From: an uncultured Prevotella sp.
GTDB lineage: Bacteria > Bacteroidota > Bacteroidia > Bacteroidales > Bacteroidaceae
NCBI GenBank assembly: GCA_905234815.1
Contig: CAJOIX010000005.1
Coordinates: 5,620 to 56,905, forward strand
DNA length: 51,286 nt
Reading direction: 5' to 3'
The stretch's first letter is position 1, and the number at the start of each line of letters is the position of its first letter. Shown here one piece after another: positions 33,888-43,347 of the stretch. Both the position numbers and the translations under genes were made by a program. Under the pieces are notes generated by a model. That model saw nothing but the letters and a program-made list of their open reading frames with translations. It made no database searches and was not told the origin of the DNA.

Positions 33888-35268
33888 CGCCGCCGAGGGC
33901 GTTGTAGAGATCGACCACAGCCTGCATCTTGCTGAACTGGTTGCTGATGGCGTTGAGCTCGGCATTGAGGAGTGACTGTTCGGCAGTGATAACTTCGAGA
34001 TAGGTGCTGCCGGCTGAGGCCATGAGCAGGCGGGTGTCTTCCACGTTCTGGCGGAGCACCTTGATGCGCTGCTGTTCGAGCGCTGCCTTCTCGGCCGAAG
34101 CGTTATACTGCACCAGTGCGTTCGACACTTCGCTGCCAGCCTTGAGTATGCTTTGCTGCCAGGTGTTGTAGGCCTGGTCGTACTGGGCTTTGGCCACCTT
34201 GAGTCCTGCCACCAGCAGTCCATGCTGGAAGATGGGCTGCGTGAGCGAGCCTACGGCCGAAGCGAGGATCTTGCCTGGGTTGACAATGCCTGCTCCGCTG
34301 TTGTTGGTGTAGGCTCCGGATGCGTTGATGGTGATGGAGGGATAGAAGCGTGAGCGTGCGGTCTGTACGTTGTGGAAACACTGTGCCAGTGCCATTTCGT
34401 TGGCGTGCACATCGGCGCGGTTGGCCAGCAGGTCGATGCCCACTCCGGCAGAGAACTGCTGGGGAAGCTGCTGGTCGTCCAGTCGGCCGCGGCTGATGGT
34501 TTGCGCCTGCTGTCCGATGAGGAGCGAAAGGGAGTTTTCCACCTCGCGAATCTGGCGCTTCAGATCAGTCTTCTGTGTCTGCACGGAGAGATAGTTGGCC
34601 TCGGCGCTTTGCACTGCGGTGGAGCGAATACCGATGGTGGTGTTCTTGCGCAGTTGCATAATGTCCCAGGTGTCTTTGGTGAGGCGTTCCATATCGGTAA
34701 CAACTTCGAGCTGACGGTCGAGCATGAGCAGGGTATAGTACATATTGGCCACGTTGGCAACGATGGCAGTCTGTACGGATACCTGATAGTCTTTCATCTG
34801 CAGGAGTTGCATCTGCACGGCGCGTTTCTGGGAGAGGAGGTTGCCGAAAAGGTCGATGCTCCACGATGCGTTGACAGGGAGTGAGTAGGTCTTGGTGGGC
34901 TTGGCTCCATCCCACGAGGCGATGGTTCCCTGCGGCGTGAATGTGAATCCAGGCACAAACGCCAGCTTGGCGGCCGTGAGCTGGGCTTCAATCATTTTCA
35001 CGTTGAGGGCTGCATTGAGCAGATCAGTATTGTTGGCCAGTCCCTGCTCGATGAGCGCTTGCAGCTGCGGGTCGGTGAATACCTGCCGCCAGGGTAACTG
35101 TCCGAAGGATTGCTGCCCGTCGTTGGCCAGGGTGTCGGTGAGCGAGGTGACATCGCGGAGCAGACCGTCGGTGGTCACTTCGGGGCGGTGATACTTGCCG
35201 TAGAGACTCTTACAGCCTGTAAGCGATACTACGGTCAGCGCAAATAATAGGATTCGTATTGTTTTCAT
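33877..35268 (-). CDS. RND efflux outer-membrane lipoprotein (OprM/NodT-like)
   Basis: Protein of 463 aa with a lipoprotein signal peptide (LLFALTVVSLTGC). Two repeated outer-membrane-efflux-protein modules follow, with the alternating coiled-coil and beta segments of TolC-like channels (NTDLLNAALNVKMIEAQL near 77-95; NRADVHANEMALAQCF near 283-298; LVQYNASAEKAALEQQRIKVL near 385-405). It forms the trimeric outer-membrane duct of an RND pump and is third in the acrA-acrB-oprM order, 8 bp after the pump gene. A 19-bp tandem duplication overlaps its stop codon (33850-33887). Confidence 0.93.
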   Translation of the reverse strand: MKTIRILLFALTVVSLTGCKSLYGKYHRPEVTTDGLLRDVTSLTDTLANDGQQSFGQLPWRQVFTDPQLQALIEQGLANNTDLLNAALNVKMIEAQLTAAKLAFVPGFTFTPQGTIASWDGAKPTKTYSLPVNASWSIDLFGNLLSQKRAVQMQLLQMKDYQVSVQTAIVANVANMYYTLLMLDRQLEVVTDMERLTKDTWDIMQLRKNTTIGIRSTAVQSAEANYLSVQTQKTDLKRQIREVENSLSLLIGQQAQTISRGRLDDQQLPQQFSAGVGIDLLANRADVHANEMALAQCFHNVQTARSRFYPSITINASGAYTNNSGAGIVNPGKILASAVGSLTQPIFQHGLLVAGLKVAKAQYDQAYNTWQQSILKAGSEVSNALVQYNASAEKAALEQQRIKVLRQNVEDTRLLMASAGSTYLEVITAEQSLLNAELNAISNQFSKMQAVVDLYNALGGGSK

Positions 35269-35276
35269 ATTGTCGA

Positions 35277-38200
35277 TTACTTCTCAAGTTCATATTTCTT
35301 TGGCACCATGCCGTGGGCATATTGTTCCAGTTCGGCCTTGGCGTCGGCGTTCATCTCGTCTTCAAACACGATGGGTTTCAGTTTCTCTTGGAAGTACTGG
35401 AAGATGATGAAGAGCACCGGCACGGCAAAGAGCTGGCAGATGGTGCCTATGAGCATACCGCCCACAGCAGCTGCACCCAGCGTTTGGTTACCATTCTTGC
35501 CCACGCCCGATGCGAACATCATAGGTAGCAGACCGATGATCATGGCCAGCGAGGTCATCAGAATTGGGCGCAGACGGGCTGCCGCACCCAGCACTGCCGA
35601 CCACGATATGGCCATACCCGTGTGGCGGCGCTCAAGGGCAAACTGCACAATGAGGATGGCATTCTTGGCCAGAAGACCAATGAGCATGATCAGAGAAATC
35701 TGCATGTAGATATCGTTGGAATGGCCGAAGAGTTGCGTGAAGAGGAAACAGCCGGCCAGACCGAAGGGCACGGAAAGCACTACGGCCAGCGGTAGGATGT
35801 AGCTCTCATACTGTGCCGACAGAATCAGATAGATGAAGATGAAGCAGAGGAGGAAGATGATGCCTGTGGTGTTGGATGCTTTCGACTCTTCGCGGGTCAG
35901 ACCGGTGAAGTCGTAGCTGTAGCCGGTGGGCAGATTGTCGGCGGCCACTTCTTCAATCGCTTTCAGCGCTTCACCCGTGGAATAGCCTTCGGCCACGGTA
36001 GCCGTAACGTTGATGGAGGTGAAGAGGTTGAAGCGGTTGATGTTCAACGGACCATATACGCGCTCCAAGTTGCAGAACTCGCTCACGGGTGCCATGCCGG
36101 CTTGTGTGCGAACGTATATCTTATTGAGCGATTCTTCGGTCATGCGATCTTCGGGTGCTGCCTGAATCATAACGCGGTAGAGCTTGCCGTAGCTGTTGAA
36201 GTTAGAGGCATAGAGTCCGCCGTAGTAACCCTGCAGCGTAGAGAGCACGGTTTTTGGAGTGATGCCCGACTGCTTACATTTGGCCACATCTACGTTGACC
36301 ATGTACTGCGGATAGCCGGGGTTGTAGGAAGTCATGGCCATCTGGAACTCTGGACGCTGGTTCAGTTTGGCCAGATAGTCTTTCACCACGCCGAAGAACT
36401 TGTTCAAATCGCCACCGGTGCGGTCCTGCATCACGAGCGAGATACCGTTGTTGGCGGAGAATCCTTGTACCATAGGTGGCGCAAAGGCGATGATCTGTGC
36501 ATCCTTGATGTGGGCAGTCTTCATGTAGATTTGTGCCAGCACCATGTTTGCATCGTACGGATTGATGAGGAAACGGTAGATGCCATCGCCCTGCCAGAGT
36601 CCGCTGAGCTTCCACCAAAAACCTTTCTGGCGTTCTTCAAAGGGCTTGAGCTTGATGATGAACGTGGCTTGGTCGGAACCTGCACCGGCAATGAAGTTGT
36701 AGCCCAGAATCATTTCTCGCGAGAGAATGGCAGGATCGGCAGCGAGAATGCTGTCAACCTGGAGTACCACCTCGTTGGTGCGGGCCTCGGAAGTGGCGGG
36801 GGGCATTGAGATGGTGCAGAATACAGCACCTGTATCTTCGTCGGGCACAAGACCCGTCTTGGTGGTAGCAAGGGTTGTGACGAGCACTACTATGCCGACA
36901 ACCACAGCAATGATGGTGGCGATTGGTCGGCGCACGAGCTTCTCAACGGCTTTCTTGTATTTATCGGTAGTGGCATCGAAGGCTGCGTTGAACGATGCGT
37001 TGAAGCGGTCGATGATGGATTGACGCTTCTCGTGGCCGTTCTCGTCGTGGGGTTTGAGGAAGATGGCGCACAGTGCTGGCGAGAGGGTGAGCGCGTTCAA
37101 GGCCGAAATAAAGATGGACACGGCCATAGTGATACCGAACTCGCGATAGAACGTACCGCTCACGCCGCCCAGGAAGGATACGGGAATGAACACGGAGGCC
37201 ATCACGAGGGTGATGGATATGATGGCGCCAGAGATTTCGTTCATGGCATCGATGGATGCTTTCAGCGGACTCTTGTAGCCCTGGTCCAGCTTGGCATGCA
37301 CGGCCTCAACCACCACAATGGCGTCGTCCACTACAATGGCAATGGCCAGCAGCAGGGCCGAGAGCACGAGGAGGTTGATAGAGAAGCCCACCACGTTGAG
37401 CACGAAGAATGTACCGATGAGCGATACGGGCACGGCAATGAGCGGGATGAGCGTCGAGCGCCAGTCTTGCAGGAAGACATATACCACGATGAATACGAGC
37501 ACGAGCGTCATCAGCAGGGTGAAGATTACTTCCTCGATAGAGGCATAGAGGAAGTCAGTCACGTCGTAATTGACGTTGACCTTCATGCCTGGAGGGAAGC
37601 TTTTGGCTTGCGATTCCAGTTCGGCTTTCACCTGTTTGGCAATCTCGTTGGCGTTGGAGCCTGCTACTTGTTGCACCATGGTCATCACCGAGGGGATGCC
37701 GTTGTGCTTCATGCCCACGGAGTAGCCTTGTCCGCCGAGCTCGATTTTTGCAATGTCTTTGAGCTTGAGAGTCTGTCCGGTGGCATTGCTGGTAATGATG
37801 ATGTTGCCAAACTCTTCTGCTGTTTTGAAGCGGCCTGTGTAGCGCATTTTGTACTCATAGGTCACGTCGGATCTTTCGCCGAACGAACCAGGGGCTGCTT
37901 CGATGTTCTGATCGGCCAGTGCACCGCTGATGTCGGAGGGCATCAGGCCGTATTGTTTCATCACATCGGGCTTGAGCCATATACGCATGGCGTAGGTTTT
38001 CTCCGAGAACGATGTTGCATCGCCCACACCTTCAATACGCTTCAGGGCTGGTATGATGTTGATGGCATTGTAGTTGGTCAGGAAGTCGTCGGAGTATCGG
38101 CCATCGGAGTTCAGACTGTACATGATCACTTGCGACGATTGGCGCTTGATGACTTGCACACCGATTTGGTTTACTTCCGAGGGCAGGAGCGATGAGGCTT

Positions 38201-38537
38201 GCGATACGCGGTTTTGTACGTTCACAGCACACATATCGGGATTTGCTCCTTGGTGGAACACGACGGTAATCATGGCTGAACCTGTAGAGGCCGACGACGA
38301 GATATAGTCCATGCCTTCCACACCGTTGATGCTTTCTTCGAGCGGGGTAACCACTGCATTCTTCACTGTTTCGGCATCGGCACCAGGATAACTGGCTATG
38401 ACCATGATGTTTGGTGGTGCGATATTTGGATACTGCTCAATAGGCAGTGCGGCCAGTCCAATGAAACCCAGCAGCACGATGAGGATTGAAATCACCGTGG
38501 AGAGTACCGGCCGCTTTATAAAGTTTGTAAATGTCAT
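35277..38537 (-). CDS. RND-family inner-membrane efflux transporter (AcrB-like, HAE1)
   Basis: Protein of 1086 aa with the RND architecture: TM1 (FIKRPVLSTVISILIVLLGFIG), a large periplasmic pore/docking loop, TM2-6 (IEEVIFTLLMTLVLVFIVVYVFLQ onward) with the proton-relay region LVLSALLLAIAIVVDDAIVVVEA (adjacent Asp residues), a second periplasmic loop, and TM7-12. HAE1 pumps expel antibiotics, bile acids and other amphiphiles using the proton gradient. It lies between the adaptor gene and the outer-membrane channel gene of the same operon. Substrates cannot be predicted. Confidence 0.95.
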   Translation of the reverse strand: MTFTNFIKRPVLSTVISILIVLLGFIGLAALPIEQYPNIAPPNIMVIASYPGADAETVKNAVVTPLEESINGVEGMDYISSSASTGSAMITVVFHQGANPDMCAVNVQNRVSQASSLLPSEVNQIGVQVIKRQSSQVIMYSLNSDGRYSDDFLTNYNAINIIPALKRIEGVGDATSFSEKTYAMRIWLKPDVMKQYGLMPSDISGALADQNIEAAPGSFGERSDVTYEYKMRYTGRFKTAEEFGNIIITSNATGQTLKLKDIAKIELGGQGYSVGMKHNGIPSVMTMVQQVAGSNANEIAKQVKAELESQAKSFPPGMKVNVNYDVTDFLYASIEEVIFTLLMTLVLVFIVVYVFLQDWRSTLIPLIAVPVSLIGTFFVLNVVGFSINLLVLSALLLAIAIVVDDAIVVVEAVHAKLDQGYKSPLKASIDAMNEISGAIISITLVMASVFIPVSFLGGVSGTFYREFGITMAVSIFISALNALTLSPALCAIFLKPHDENGHEKRQSIIDRFNASFNAAFDATTDKYKKAVEKLVRRPIATIIAVVVGIVVLVTTLATTKTGLVPDEDTGAVFCTISMPPATSEARTNEVVLQVDSILAADPAILSREMILGYNFIAGAGSDQATFIIKLKPFEERQKGFWWKLSGLWQGDGIYRFLINPYDANMVLAQIYMKTAHIKDAQIIAFAPPMVQGFSANNGISLVMQDRTGGDLNKFFGVVKDYLAKLNQRPEFQMAMTSYNPGYPQYMVNVDVAKCKQSGITPKTVLSTLQGYYGGLYASNFNSYGKLYRVMIQAAPEDRMTEESLNKIYVRTQAGMAPVSEFCNLERVYGPLNINRFNLFTSINVTATVAEGYSTGEALKAIEEVAADNLPTGYSYDFTGLTREESKASNTTGIIFLLCFIFIYLILSAQYESYILPLAVVLSVPFGLAGCFLFTQLFGHSNDIYMQISLIMLIGLLAKNAILIVQFALERRHTGMAISWSAVLGAAARLRPILMTSLAMIIGLLPMMFASGVGKNGNQTLGAAAVGGMLIGTICQLFAVPVLFIIFQYFQEKLKPIVFEDEMNADAKAELEQYAHGMVPKKYELEK

Positions 38538-38604
38538 ATATGTATTTGACTATTTTTTTTCAGTTGTAGTGTTTGACAATCTGCAAAGACGATTTCGCGC
38601 TTGC

Positions 38605-39786
38605 TTACTTCTTCGATGCTTTTACAAAGTCGCTGGCGGTCATGGCTTTGGCCTGCTCGGCGATTTTCTGCTGATAGCGTTCAGGCGTGATGGGCTGAAT
38701 GTCGGCGCCATCGGTGAGCTTGGTGATACCATTGGTCACATAGCGGTCGCCTGCTTTCATGCCGCTGGTCACGATGTAGTTCTTGCCATCGTTCTGTGGC
38801 TCAACGGTTATTTCGGTGTAGCGGGCTTTATTGTCTTTATCGACCAGATAGACGAAGAGCTTGTTTTGCACTTCCGATACGGCGCTCATGGGGATGATGA
38901 TTGCGCTCTGTGCTATTTTCGGCACGATGATGTTGCCTGAACCGCCGCTCTTAAGCAGCTTCTCAGGGTTCTGGAAGTGGGCGATGAACTGCACGGAACC
39001 TGTGCTGGCATCAATCACTCCGCTCATTTTTACCACCTCGCCTGGGTGATTGTAGGTTGAGCCGTCGGAGAGTTGGAGCTTCACCGTTGGCATAGACTTC
39101 ACGGCTGCTTCGAGCGAGCCTTGTTGCTTGGTCAGTGCAAGCACGTCTTTTTCTGGCAGCGAGAAGTAAACTTCCATGGTCGAGATGTCGGAAACTGTGG
39201 TGAGTGCCTCAGGGCTTGAGGGGCTCACGAGTGCACCTTCCTTGAAGGGCAAGGTACCCACAAAGCCTGCTGCGGGACTCTTTACGAAGCAGAACGAGAG
39301 CGTTTCTCTTGCCGAAGCCAGTGCGGCCTGGGCCTGAGCCAGTGCGGCTTGTGCTGTTTGGTAGCTGTTTTGGGCAGCAGTGAGCTCAAACTGACCAATC
39401 ACGTTCTGGTTGAAGAGTTTCTGGTTGTTCTCGAACGTGAGCTTGGCGGTGTTGAGCTGAGCCTTGGCTGTGTTCACAGCGGCTTCAGCCTGGCGCACAG
39501 CGGCTTGATAGGTAGCATTGTCGAGGGTGAAGAGCAGCTGCCCTGCGCTTACTTGCTGACCTTCTTTCACGTTCACCTTGGTGATGAAACCAGCCACTTT
39601 CGGCCGGATTTCTACATCTTGAATACCTTTGATGATGGCAGGATATACTGACTGCATGGAGGCTTCAGTGGTGCCCGCGGTTACAACGGGATACTCATTG
39701 TCGCCCATTTGCATGCCGCCTTTCTTGCCGCAGCTTACTGCGAGCAGTGCCAATGCGGCGATAGCAACGATTTGTTTGATTTTCAT
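38605..39786 (-). CDS. RND efflux periplasmic adaptor (AcrA-like lipoprotein)
   Basis: Protein of 393 aa. Lipoprotein signal (AIAALALLAVSC). A lipoyl/barrel-sandwich half (EIRPKVAGFITKVNVKEGQQV near 56-76), a long alpha hairpin with Ala-rich heptads (AVRQAEAAVNTAKAQLNTAKL to AQAQAALASARETL), the second lipoyl half, then the beta-barrel and membrane-proximal domains. It bridges the inner-membrane pump and the outer-membrane duct. It is first in the operon, with a minus-strand -7 box (39838-39845) about 52 bp upstream. Confidence 0.94.
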   Translation of the reverse strand: MKIKQIVAIAALALLAVSCGKKGGMQMGDNEYPVVTAGTTEASMQSVYPAIIKGIQDVEIRPKVAGFITKVNVKEGQQVSAGQLLFTLDNATYQAAVRQAEAAVNTAKAQLNTAKLTFENNQKLFNQNVIGQFELTAAQNSYQTAQAALAQAQAALASARETLSFCFVKSPAAGFVGTLPFKEGALVSPSSPEALTTVSDISTMEVYFSLPEKDVLALTKQQGSLEAAVKSMPTVKLQLSDGSTYNHPGEVVKMSGVIDASTGSVQFIAHFQNPEKLLKSGGSGNIIVPKIAQSAIIIPMSAVSEVQNKLFVYLVDKDNKARYTEITVEPQNDGKNYIVTSGMKAGDRYVTNGITKLTDGADIQPITPERYQQKIAEQAKAMTASDFVKASKK

Positions 39787-39837
39787 ATACTTCTAATTTT
39801 AGTGAGTTTTTCTAATGTTTTGAAATTTTTTCGACTG

Positions 39838-39845
39838 CAAAATTA
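39838..39845 (-). promoter_or_regulatory. -7 promoter box of the RND efflux operon
   Basis: TAATTTTG on the minus strand is an exact TAnnTTTG match, with an inferred start near 39831. The -33 region is weak, so activation by a regulator is possible; no local repressor gene was seen beyond the Crp/Fnr-type gene at 40033. Confidence 0.5.
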
Positions 39846-39937
39846 CTCATTTTTTTTGTTTCCTCGCGCACGTACTTTTTATTTATTTTTATTTATTCTT
39901 TCTTAACATTTACGATTTCGTCCGTGCGTTTACTCCA

Positions 39938-39998
39938 AAAATGCAGCGTGCACAGAGGAGCGGTTTTTGTTTTCAACCTTGTTCCTCTGTGCACGCTG
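39938..39998 (-). terminator. Strong hairpin terminator of the lepA-crp run
   Basis: CAGCGTGCACAGAGGA (39944-39959) and TCCTCTGTGCACGCTG (39983-39998) pair perfectly over 16 bp with a 23-nt loop. On the minus strand the hairpin is followed by a CATTTTTGG stretch, so it most likely ends the Crp/Fnr transcript. Confidence 0.75.
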
Positions 39999-40032
39999 TG
40001 CAGATGGTCTGGCGTGTTATCGGTGCGGCGAA

Positions 40033-40629
40033 TTATTCAGCGAGCGATGCAGTGCGGACGCGTGAGAGCGTTTCGGGAGTCATTTGCAGGTAGTTGGCTA
40101 TGTAGATGAGGGGTGAGCGGAGTACTACCTGCGGCATGAGTCTGCAGAATTTCTTGTAGCGGTCGAGTGCTGATTCAAATCGAACCAGGTCGGCATGCAC
40201 CTGCGAGAGAATGAGGCTCTCTTCCAGTATTTTACGATAGAGAATCTGTATGTTCACGTTGTGCAGGGCCACCTCTTCGAGCTTGGCTTTGGGCAGCGCA
40301 TAGATGAGCGTGGGCTCCAGTGCTTCTACCTGCAGGTGGGTGGGTTCTTCCTTGAAGAGCGATTCAATACACATGACGATGCCGCCCTCGACGGAGAGGT
40401 GCTCGGTGACTTCTTTGTCGTTTTTGAAATAGAATTGGCGCACAAGTCCTTTGGCCACGTACATGATGTTGCGGCACACTTGGCCTTCGGTCAGAATTTT
40501 TTCGCCTTTGGCGTATTTCATGGGCACGAGCACGTGTTCGAGCAGGTCGAGCTCGTCGTGGGTCATGGTAGAGTATTTACGGGCTAGTTCGCGAGCAATG
40601 TCGCGTGTGGTGTTGAATTTTGTGGTCAT
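40033..40629 (-). CDS. Crp/Fnr-family transcriptional regulator
   Basis: Protein of 198 aa. The N-terminal 120 residues form a cyclic-nucleotide-binding-like beta-roll (YAKGEKILTEGQVCRNIMYVAKGLVRQFYF, landmark Gly residues near 42 and 61). The C-terminal HTH (SPLIYIANYLQMTPETLSRVR) is a compact form seen in Bacteroidetes Crp relatives. There are no Fnr cysteines for a 4Fe-4S cluster. The ligand is unknown. It lies 26 bp after lepA and is probably co-transcribed; it could regulate the neighbouring efflux operon, an inference from position only. Confidence 0.87.
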   Translation of the reverse strand: MTTKFNTTRDIARELARKYSTMTHDELDLLEHVLVPMKYAKGEKILTEGQVCRNIMYVAKGLVRQFYFKNDKEVTEHLSVEGGIVMCIESLFKEEPTHLQVEALEPTLIYALPKAKLEEVALHNVNIQILYRKILEESLILSQVHADLVRFESALDRYKKFCRLMPQVVLRSPLIYIANYLQMTPETLSRVRTASLAE

Positions 40630-40655
40630 TGTGTTGGGGTTTCTGTTTTGATATT

Positions 40656-42443
40656 TTAATCGAGTTTGAGCACGGCGAGGAAGGCTTTCTGCGGCACTTC
40701 TACGTTGCCTATTTGCTTCATGCGTTTCTTACCGCGTTTTTGTTTTTCCAGCAGTTTGCGTTTTCGGCTGACGTCGCCGCCGTAGCACTTTGCCGTCACA
40801 TCTTTGCGGACGCACTTTACCGTTTCGCGGGCCACGATTTTGGCTCCGATGGCGGCTTGTATGGCAATGTCGAATTGTTGCCGGGGGATGAGTTCCTTCA
40901 GCTTTTCGCACATTCGTCGGCCGAACACCACGGCATTGTCCTGGTGTGTCAGTGTGGAGAGGGCATCGACGGGTTCACCGTTGAGCAGGATGTCGAGCTT
41001 GGCCAGTCGCGACGGGCGATAGCCGTCTAAGTGGTAGTCGAACGAGGCATATCCTTTCGATACGGACTTGAGCTTGTCGTAGAAGTCTATCACGATTTCG
41101 CCCAGCGGCAGTGCAAAGTGGAGTTCCACACGGTTGCCGCTCACGTAGTCCTGCCGAATGAGTTCGCCGCGCTTGTCGAGACAGAGCTTCATGATGGCTC
41201 CGATGTAGTTGGTGTTGGTTATGATCGATGCGCGGATGTAGGGTTCCTCAATGTGTTCAATCATGGTCACCTCGGGCAGTCCCGACGGGTTGTGTACCTC
41301 GCGGGCGTTGCCTTGCTTGTCGTAAACCATGTACGACACGTTGGGCACGGTGGTGATGACATCCATGTTGAATTCTCTGTCCAGTCGCTCCTGTACGATT
41401 TCCATGTGGAGCAGTCCGAGGAATCCGCAACGGAAACCGAAGCCGAGTGCTACCGACGATTCGGGCTGGAACGACAGCGATGCGTCGTTCAGTTGGAGTT
41501 TCTCGAGCGATGCGCGCAGGTTTTCGTAGTCGGTCGGGTCGATGGGATAGACGCCGGCGAACACCATGGGCTTCACTTCCTGGAAACCTTCAATGGCCTG
41601 CTGGCAGGGATCTTTCACTTGTGTGATGGTGTCGCCCACCTTCACTTCTTTTGCATCTTTGATGCCGCTGATGATGTAGCCCACTTCGCCGGCATACATC
41701 TTGTCGCGCGGAACCATGTCCATCTTCAGCACGCCCACCTCGTCGGCGGTGTATTCCATGCCAGTGTTGAAGAATTTCACGCGATCTCCTTTCTGCAGTG
41801 TGCCGTTCTCTATCTTGAAGTAGGCAATGATGCCGCGGAAAGAGTTGAACACGGAGTCGAAGATGAGCGCTTGAAGCGGCTGCTGGTCGTCGCCTTTCGG
41901 GGCGGGAATCCGCTCCACCACGGCGTCGAGAATCTCTTCCACTCCTTCGCCGGTCTTGGCCGAGGTGCGAATGATTTCCGAGCGGTCGCAGCCCAGCAGG
42001 TCGATAATCTCGTCTTCCACCTCGTCGGGCATGGCGCTGGGCATATCTATTTTGTTCACCACGGGTATGATCTCCAGATTATGGTCAATGGCCATGTAAA
42101 GGTTGGAGATGGTCTGCGCCTGCACGCCTTGTGTGGCATCGACCACGAGCAGCGCTCCTTCGCAGGCGGCGATAGAGCGCGACACTTCGTAGGAGAAATC
42201 GACGTGTCCCGGAGTGTCGATCAGGTTCAGAATGTAGTCACCGTCTGCGCGGTGGTATTTCATCTGTATGGCGTGGCTCTTGATGGTGATGCCGCGCTCA
42301 CGTTCCAGATCCATATCGTCGAGCATCTGTCCTTCGGTCACCTGTATGGTGGCGGTTTGCTCCAACAGGCGGTCGGCCAGGGTTGACTTACCGTGGTCTA
42401 TATGTGCGATGATGCAAAAATTGCGTATTTTCTTCTTATCCAT
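40656..42443 (-). CDS. lepA: Elongation factor 4 (LepA)
   Basis: Protein of 595 aa from ATG 42443 ([20 protein letters not shown]); upstream in-frame codons reach 42482 but add residues not found in the family. GTPase motifs AHIDHGKST (13-21), [12 protein letters not shown], and [10 protein letters not shown] near 130; LepA-specific C-terminal domain ends in [24 protein letters not shown] residues. It is a ribosome-associated translational GTPase thought to assist ribosome back-translocation or assembly. A minus-strand -7 box TATTTTTG lies at 42454-42461 and palindrome array 5 about 120 bp upstream. Confidence 0.96.
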   Translation of the reverse strand: MDKKKIRNFCIIAHIDHGKSTLADRLLEQTATIQVTEGQMLDDMDLERERGITIKSHAIQMKYHRADGDYILNLIDTPGHVDFSYEVSRSIAACEGALLVVDATQGVQAQTISNLYMAIDHNLEIIPVVNKIDMPSAMPDEVEDEIIDLLGCDRSEIIRTSAKTGEGVEEILDAVVERIPAPKGDDQQPLQALIFDSVFNSFRGIIAYFKIENGTLQKGDRVKFFNTGMEYTADEVGVLKMDMVPRDKMYAGEVGYIISGIKDAKEVKVGDTITQVKDPCQQAIEGFQEVKPMVFAGVYPIDPTDYENLRASLEKLQLNDASLSFQPESSVALGFGFRCGFLGLLHMEIVQERLDREFNMDVITTVPNVSYMVYDKQGNAREVHNPSGLPEVTMIEHIEEPYIRASIITNTNYIGAIMKLCLDKRGELIRQDYVSGNRVELHFALPLGEIVIDFYDKLKSVSKGYASFDYHLDGYRPSRLAKLDILLNGEPVDALSTLTHQDNAVVFGRRMCEKLKELIPRQQFDIAIQAAIGAKIVARETVKCVRKDVTAKCYGGDVSRKRKLLEKQKRGKKRMKQIGNVEVPQKAFLAVLKLD

Positions 42444-42453
42444 AATTGCCCTG

Positions 42454-42461
42454 CAAAAATA
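42454..42461 (-). promoter_or_regulatory. -7 promoter box of lepA
   Basis: TATTTTTG on the minus strand matches TAnnTTTG. It is only 10 bp from the lepA start codon, so either the leader is extremely short or the actual start uses another site. Confidence 0.4.
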
Positions 42462-42562
42462 CATAAAAATACTCAAAGTCAATGTTAGTTAAGTCAAAAA
42501 ATACGAATTTGCCAGGATGGGATATGGGGCGCTTTTTGGTTGGGTGTTAGGGGCGGTTTTTC

Positions 42563-42643
42563 AAAAGCTATGCTTTGAGGCTTCAAAAGCATAGGTTTTA
42601 CACAGCAAAAGCATAGCTTTTAGAGGGCAAAAGCATAGCTTTT
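42563..42643 (+). repeat. Palindrome array 5 (4 units, 22-bp period)
   Basis: Units start at 42563 (AAAAGCTATGCTTTG), 42585 (AAAAGCATAGGTTTT), 42607 and 42629 (both AAAAGCATAGCTTTT). The first two are degenerate and the last two perfect. The right flank here is diverged (GGAAAATGGG), but TGATTATCAA follows at 42676-42685 and overlaps the stop codon of the cyclo-ligase gene. The array lies upstream of lepA. Confidence 0.92.
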
Positions 42644-42681
42644 GGAAAATGGGTCTTGACATTTCTGTAACTTGTTGATTA

Positions 42682-43347
42682 TCAAGGGGTGACGATTTCG
42701 TCGATTTTTTCGTCGTGAGCTTCGGTGGGGAGGTGGTCGATCAGTTGAAAGGGAAAGCAGACTCCAATGGTGTAGAGCGACCTCGGTTGCGCTGACCGTG
42801 GAGCACATTCCGATGTCGCGTCGGAGGGGTCTGTGCCCTTTCCGGTTGTCGTGCTTTGGCGGGCGGCTGACAGGAAACGGTCGTAGTAGCCTCCGCCGCG
42901 GCCGAGCCGCTTTCCGTCGGGTGTGAAGGCCAGTCCCGGGACAAGCACCACGAGCGCCTCTGCATCAGGATTCGCGCCGGTGGTGAGGGTTTGCGGGCTG
43001 ATGGTTTGTAGCGGGCAAACGGCCGGCGTGGTGGGCTCGAGCAGACGGTAGGCTCCCTCTGCGAGCGACTGGCGCCCCTCGTAGCGATGCCACGAAAGCT
43101 GCCGGCGGGGCTCTACGCGCGGCAGTAGCACGGTTTTTCCTGCTTGGCGGCAATGTTCAATCAGCGGGAAGATATCGACCTCGTTGGGCAGTGGCGCATA
43201 GGCCAAAAGCGTCTGGCAAGCCGCTATCTTGGGGTGTTGCTGCAATTGCTGACAAACAGAAAGCGACCACTGGGCAAGCTGTTCCTTGCTCAGTAGCCGC
43301 TGTTGCTGCTTGATGGTTTGTCGGATGTAGTCTTTATGCGAGTGCAT
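42682..43347 (-). CDS. 5-formyltetrahydrofolate cyclo-ligase
   Basis: Protein of 221 aa. Signatures: LLAYAPLPNEVDIFPLIEHCRQAGKTVLLPRV near 47-80 and LVPGLAFTPDGKRLGRGGGYYDRFL near 135-160, the ATP/folate-binding core. A 25-residue insertion rich in Thr/Ser/Arg (TTTGKGTDPSDATSECAPRS) precedes the last strand. It converts 5-formyl-THF to 5,10-methenyl-THF using ATP. The start codon lies inside the 3' end of the S41 protease gene (14-bp overlap), indicating translational coupling. It is the last gene of the eight-gene run. Confidence 0.92.
   Translation of the reverse strand: MHSHKDYIRQTIKQQQRLLSKEQLAQWSLSVCQQLQQHPKIAACQTLLAYAPLPNEVDIFPLIEHCRQAGKTVLLPRVEPRRQLSWHRYEGRQSLAEGAYRLLEPTTPAVCPLQTISPQTLTTGANPDAEALVVLVPGLAFTPDGKRLGRGGGYYDRFLSAARQSTTTGKGTDPSDATSECAPRSAQPRSLYTIGVCFPFQLIDHLPTEAHDEKIDEIVTP

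Noticed and set aside
41031..42386. 451-codon plus-strand frame opposite lepA
   Set aside because: Antisense shadow of lepA; no family features.
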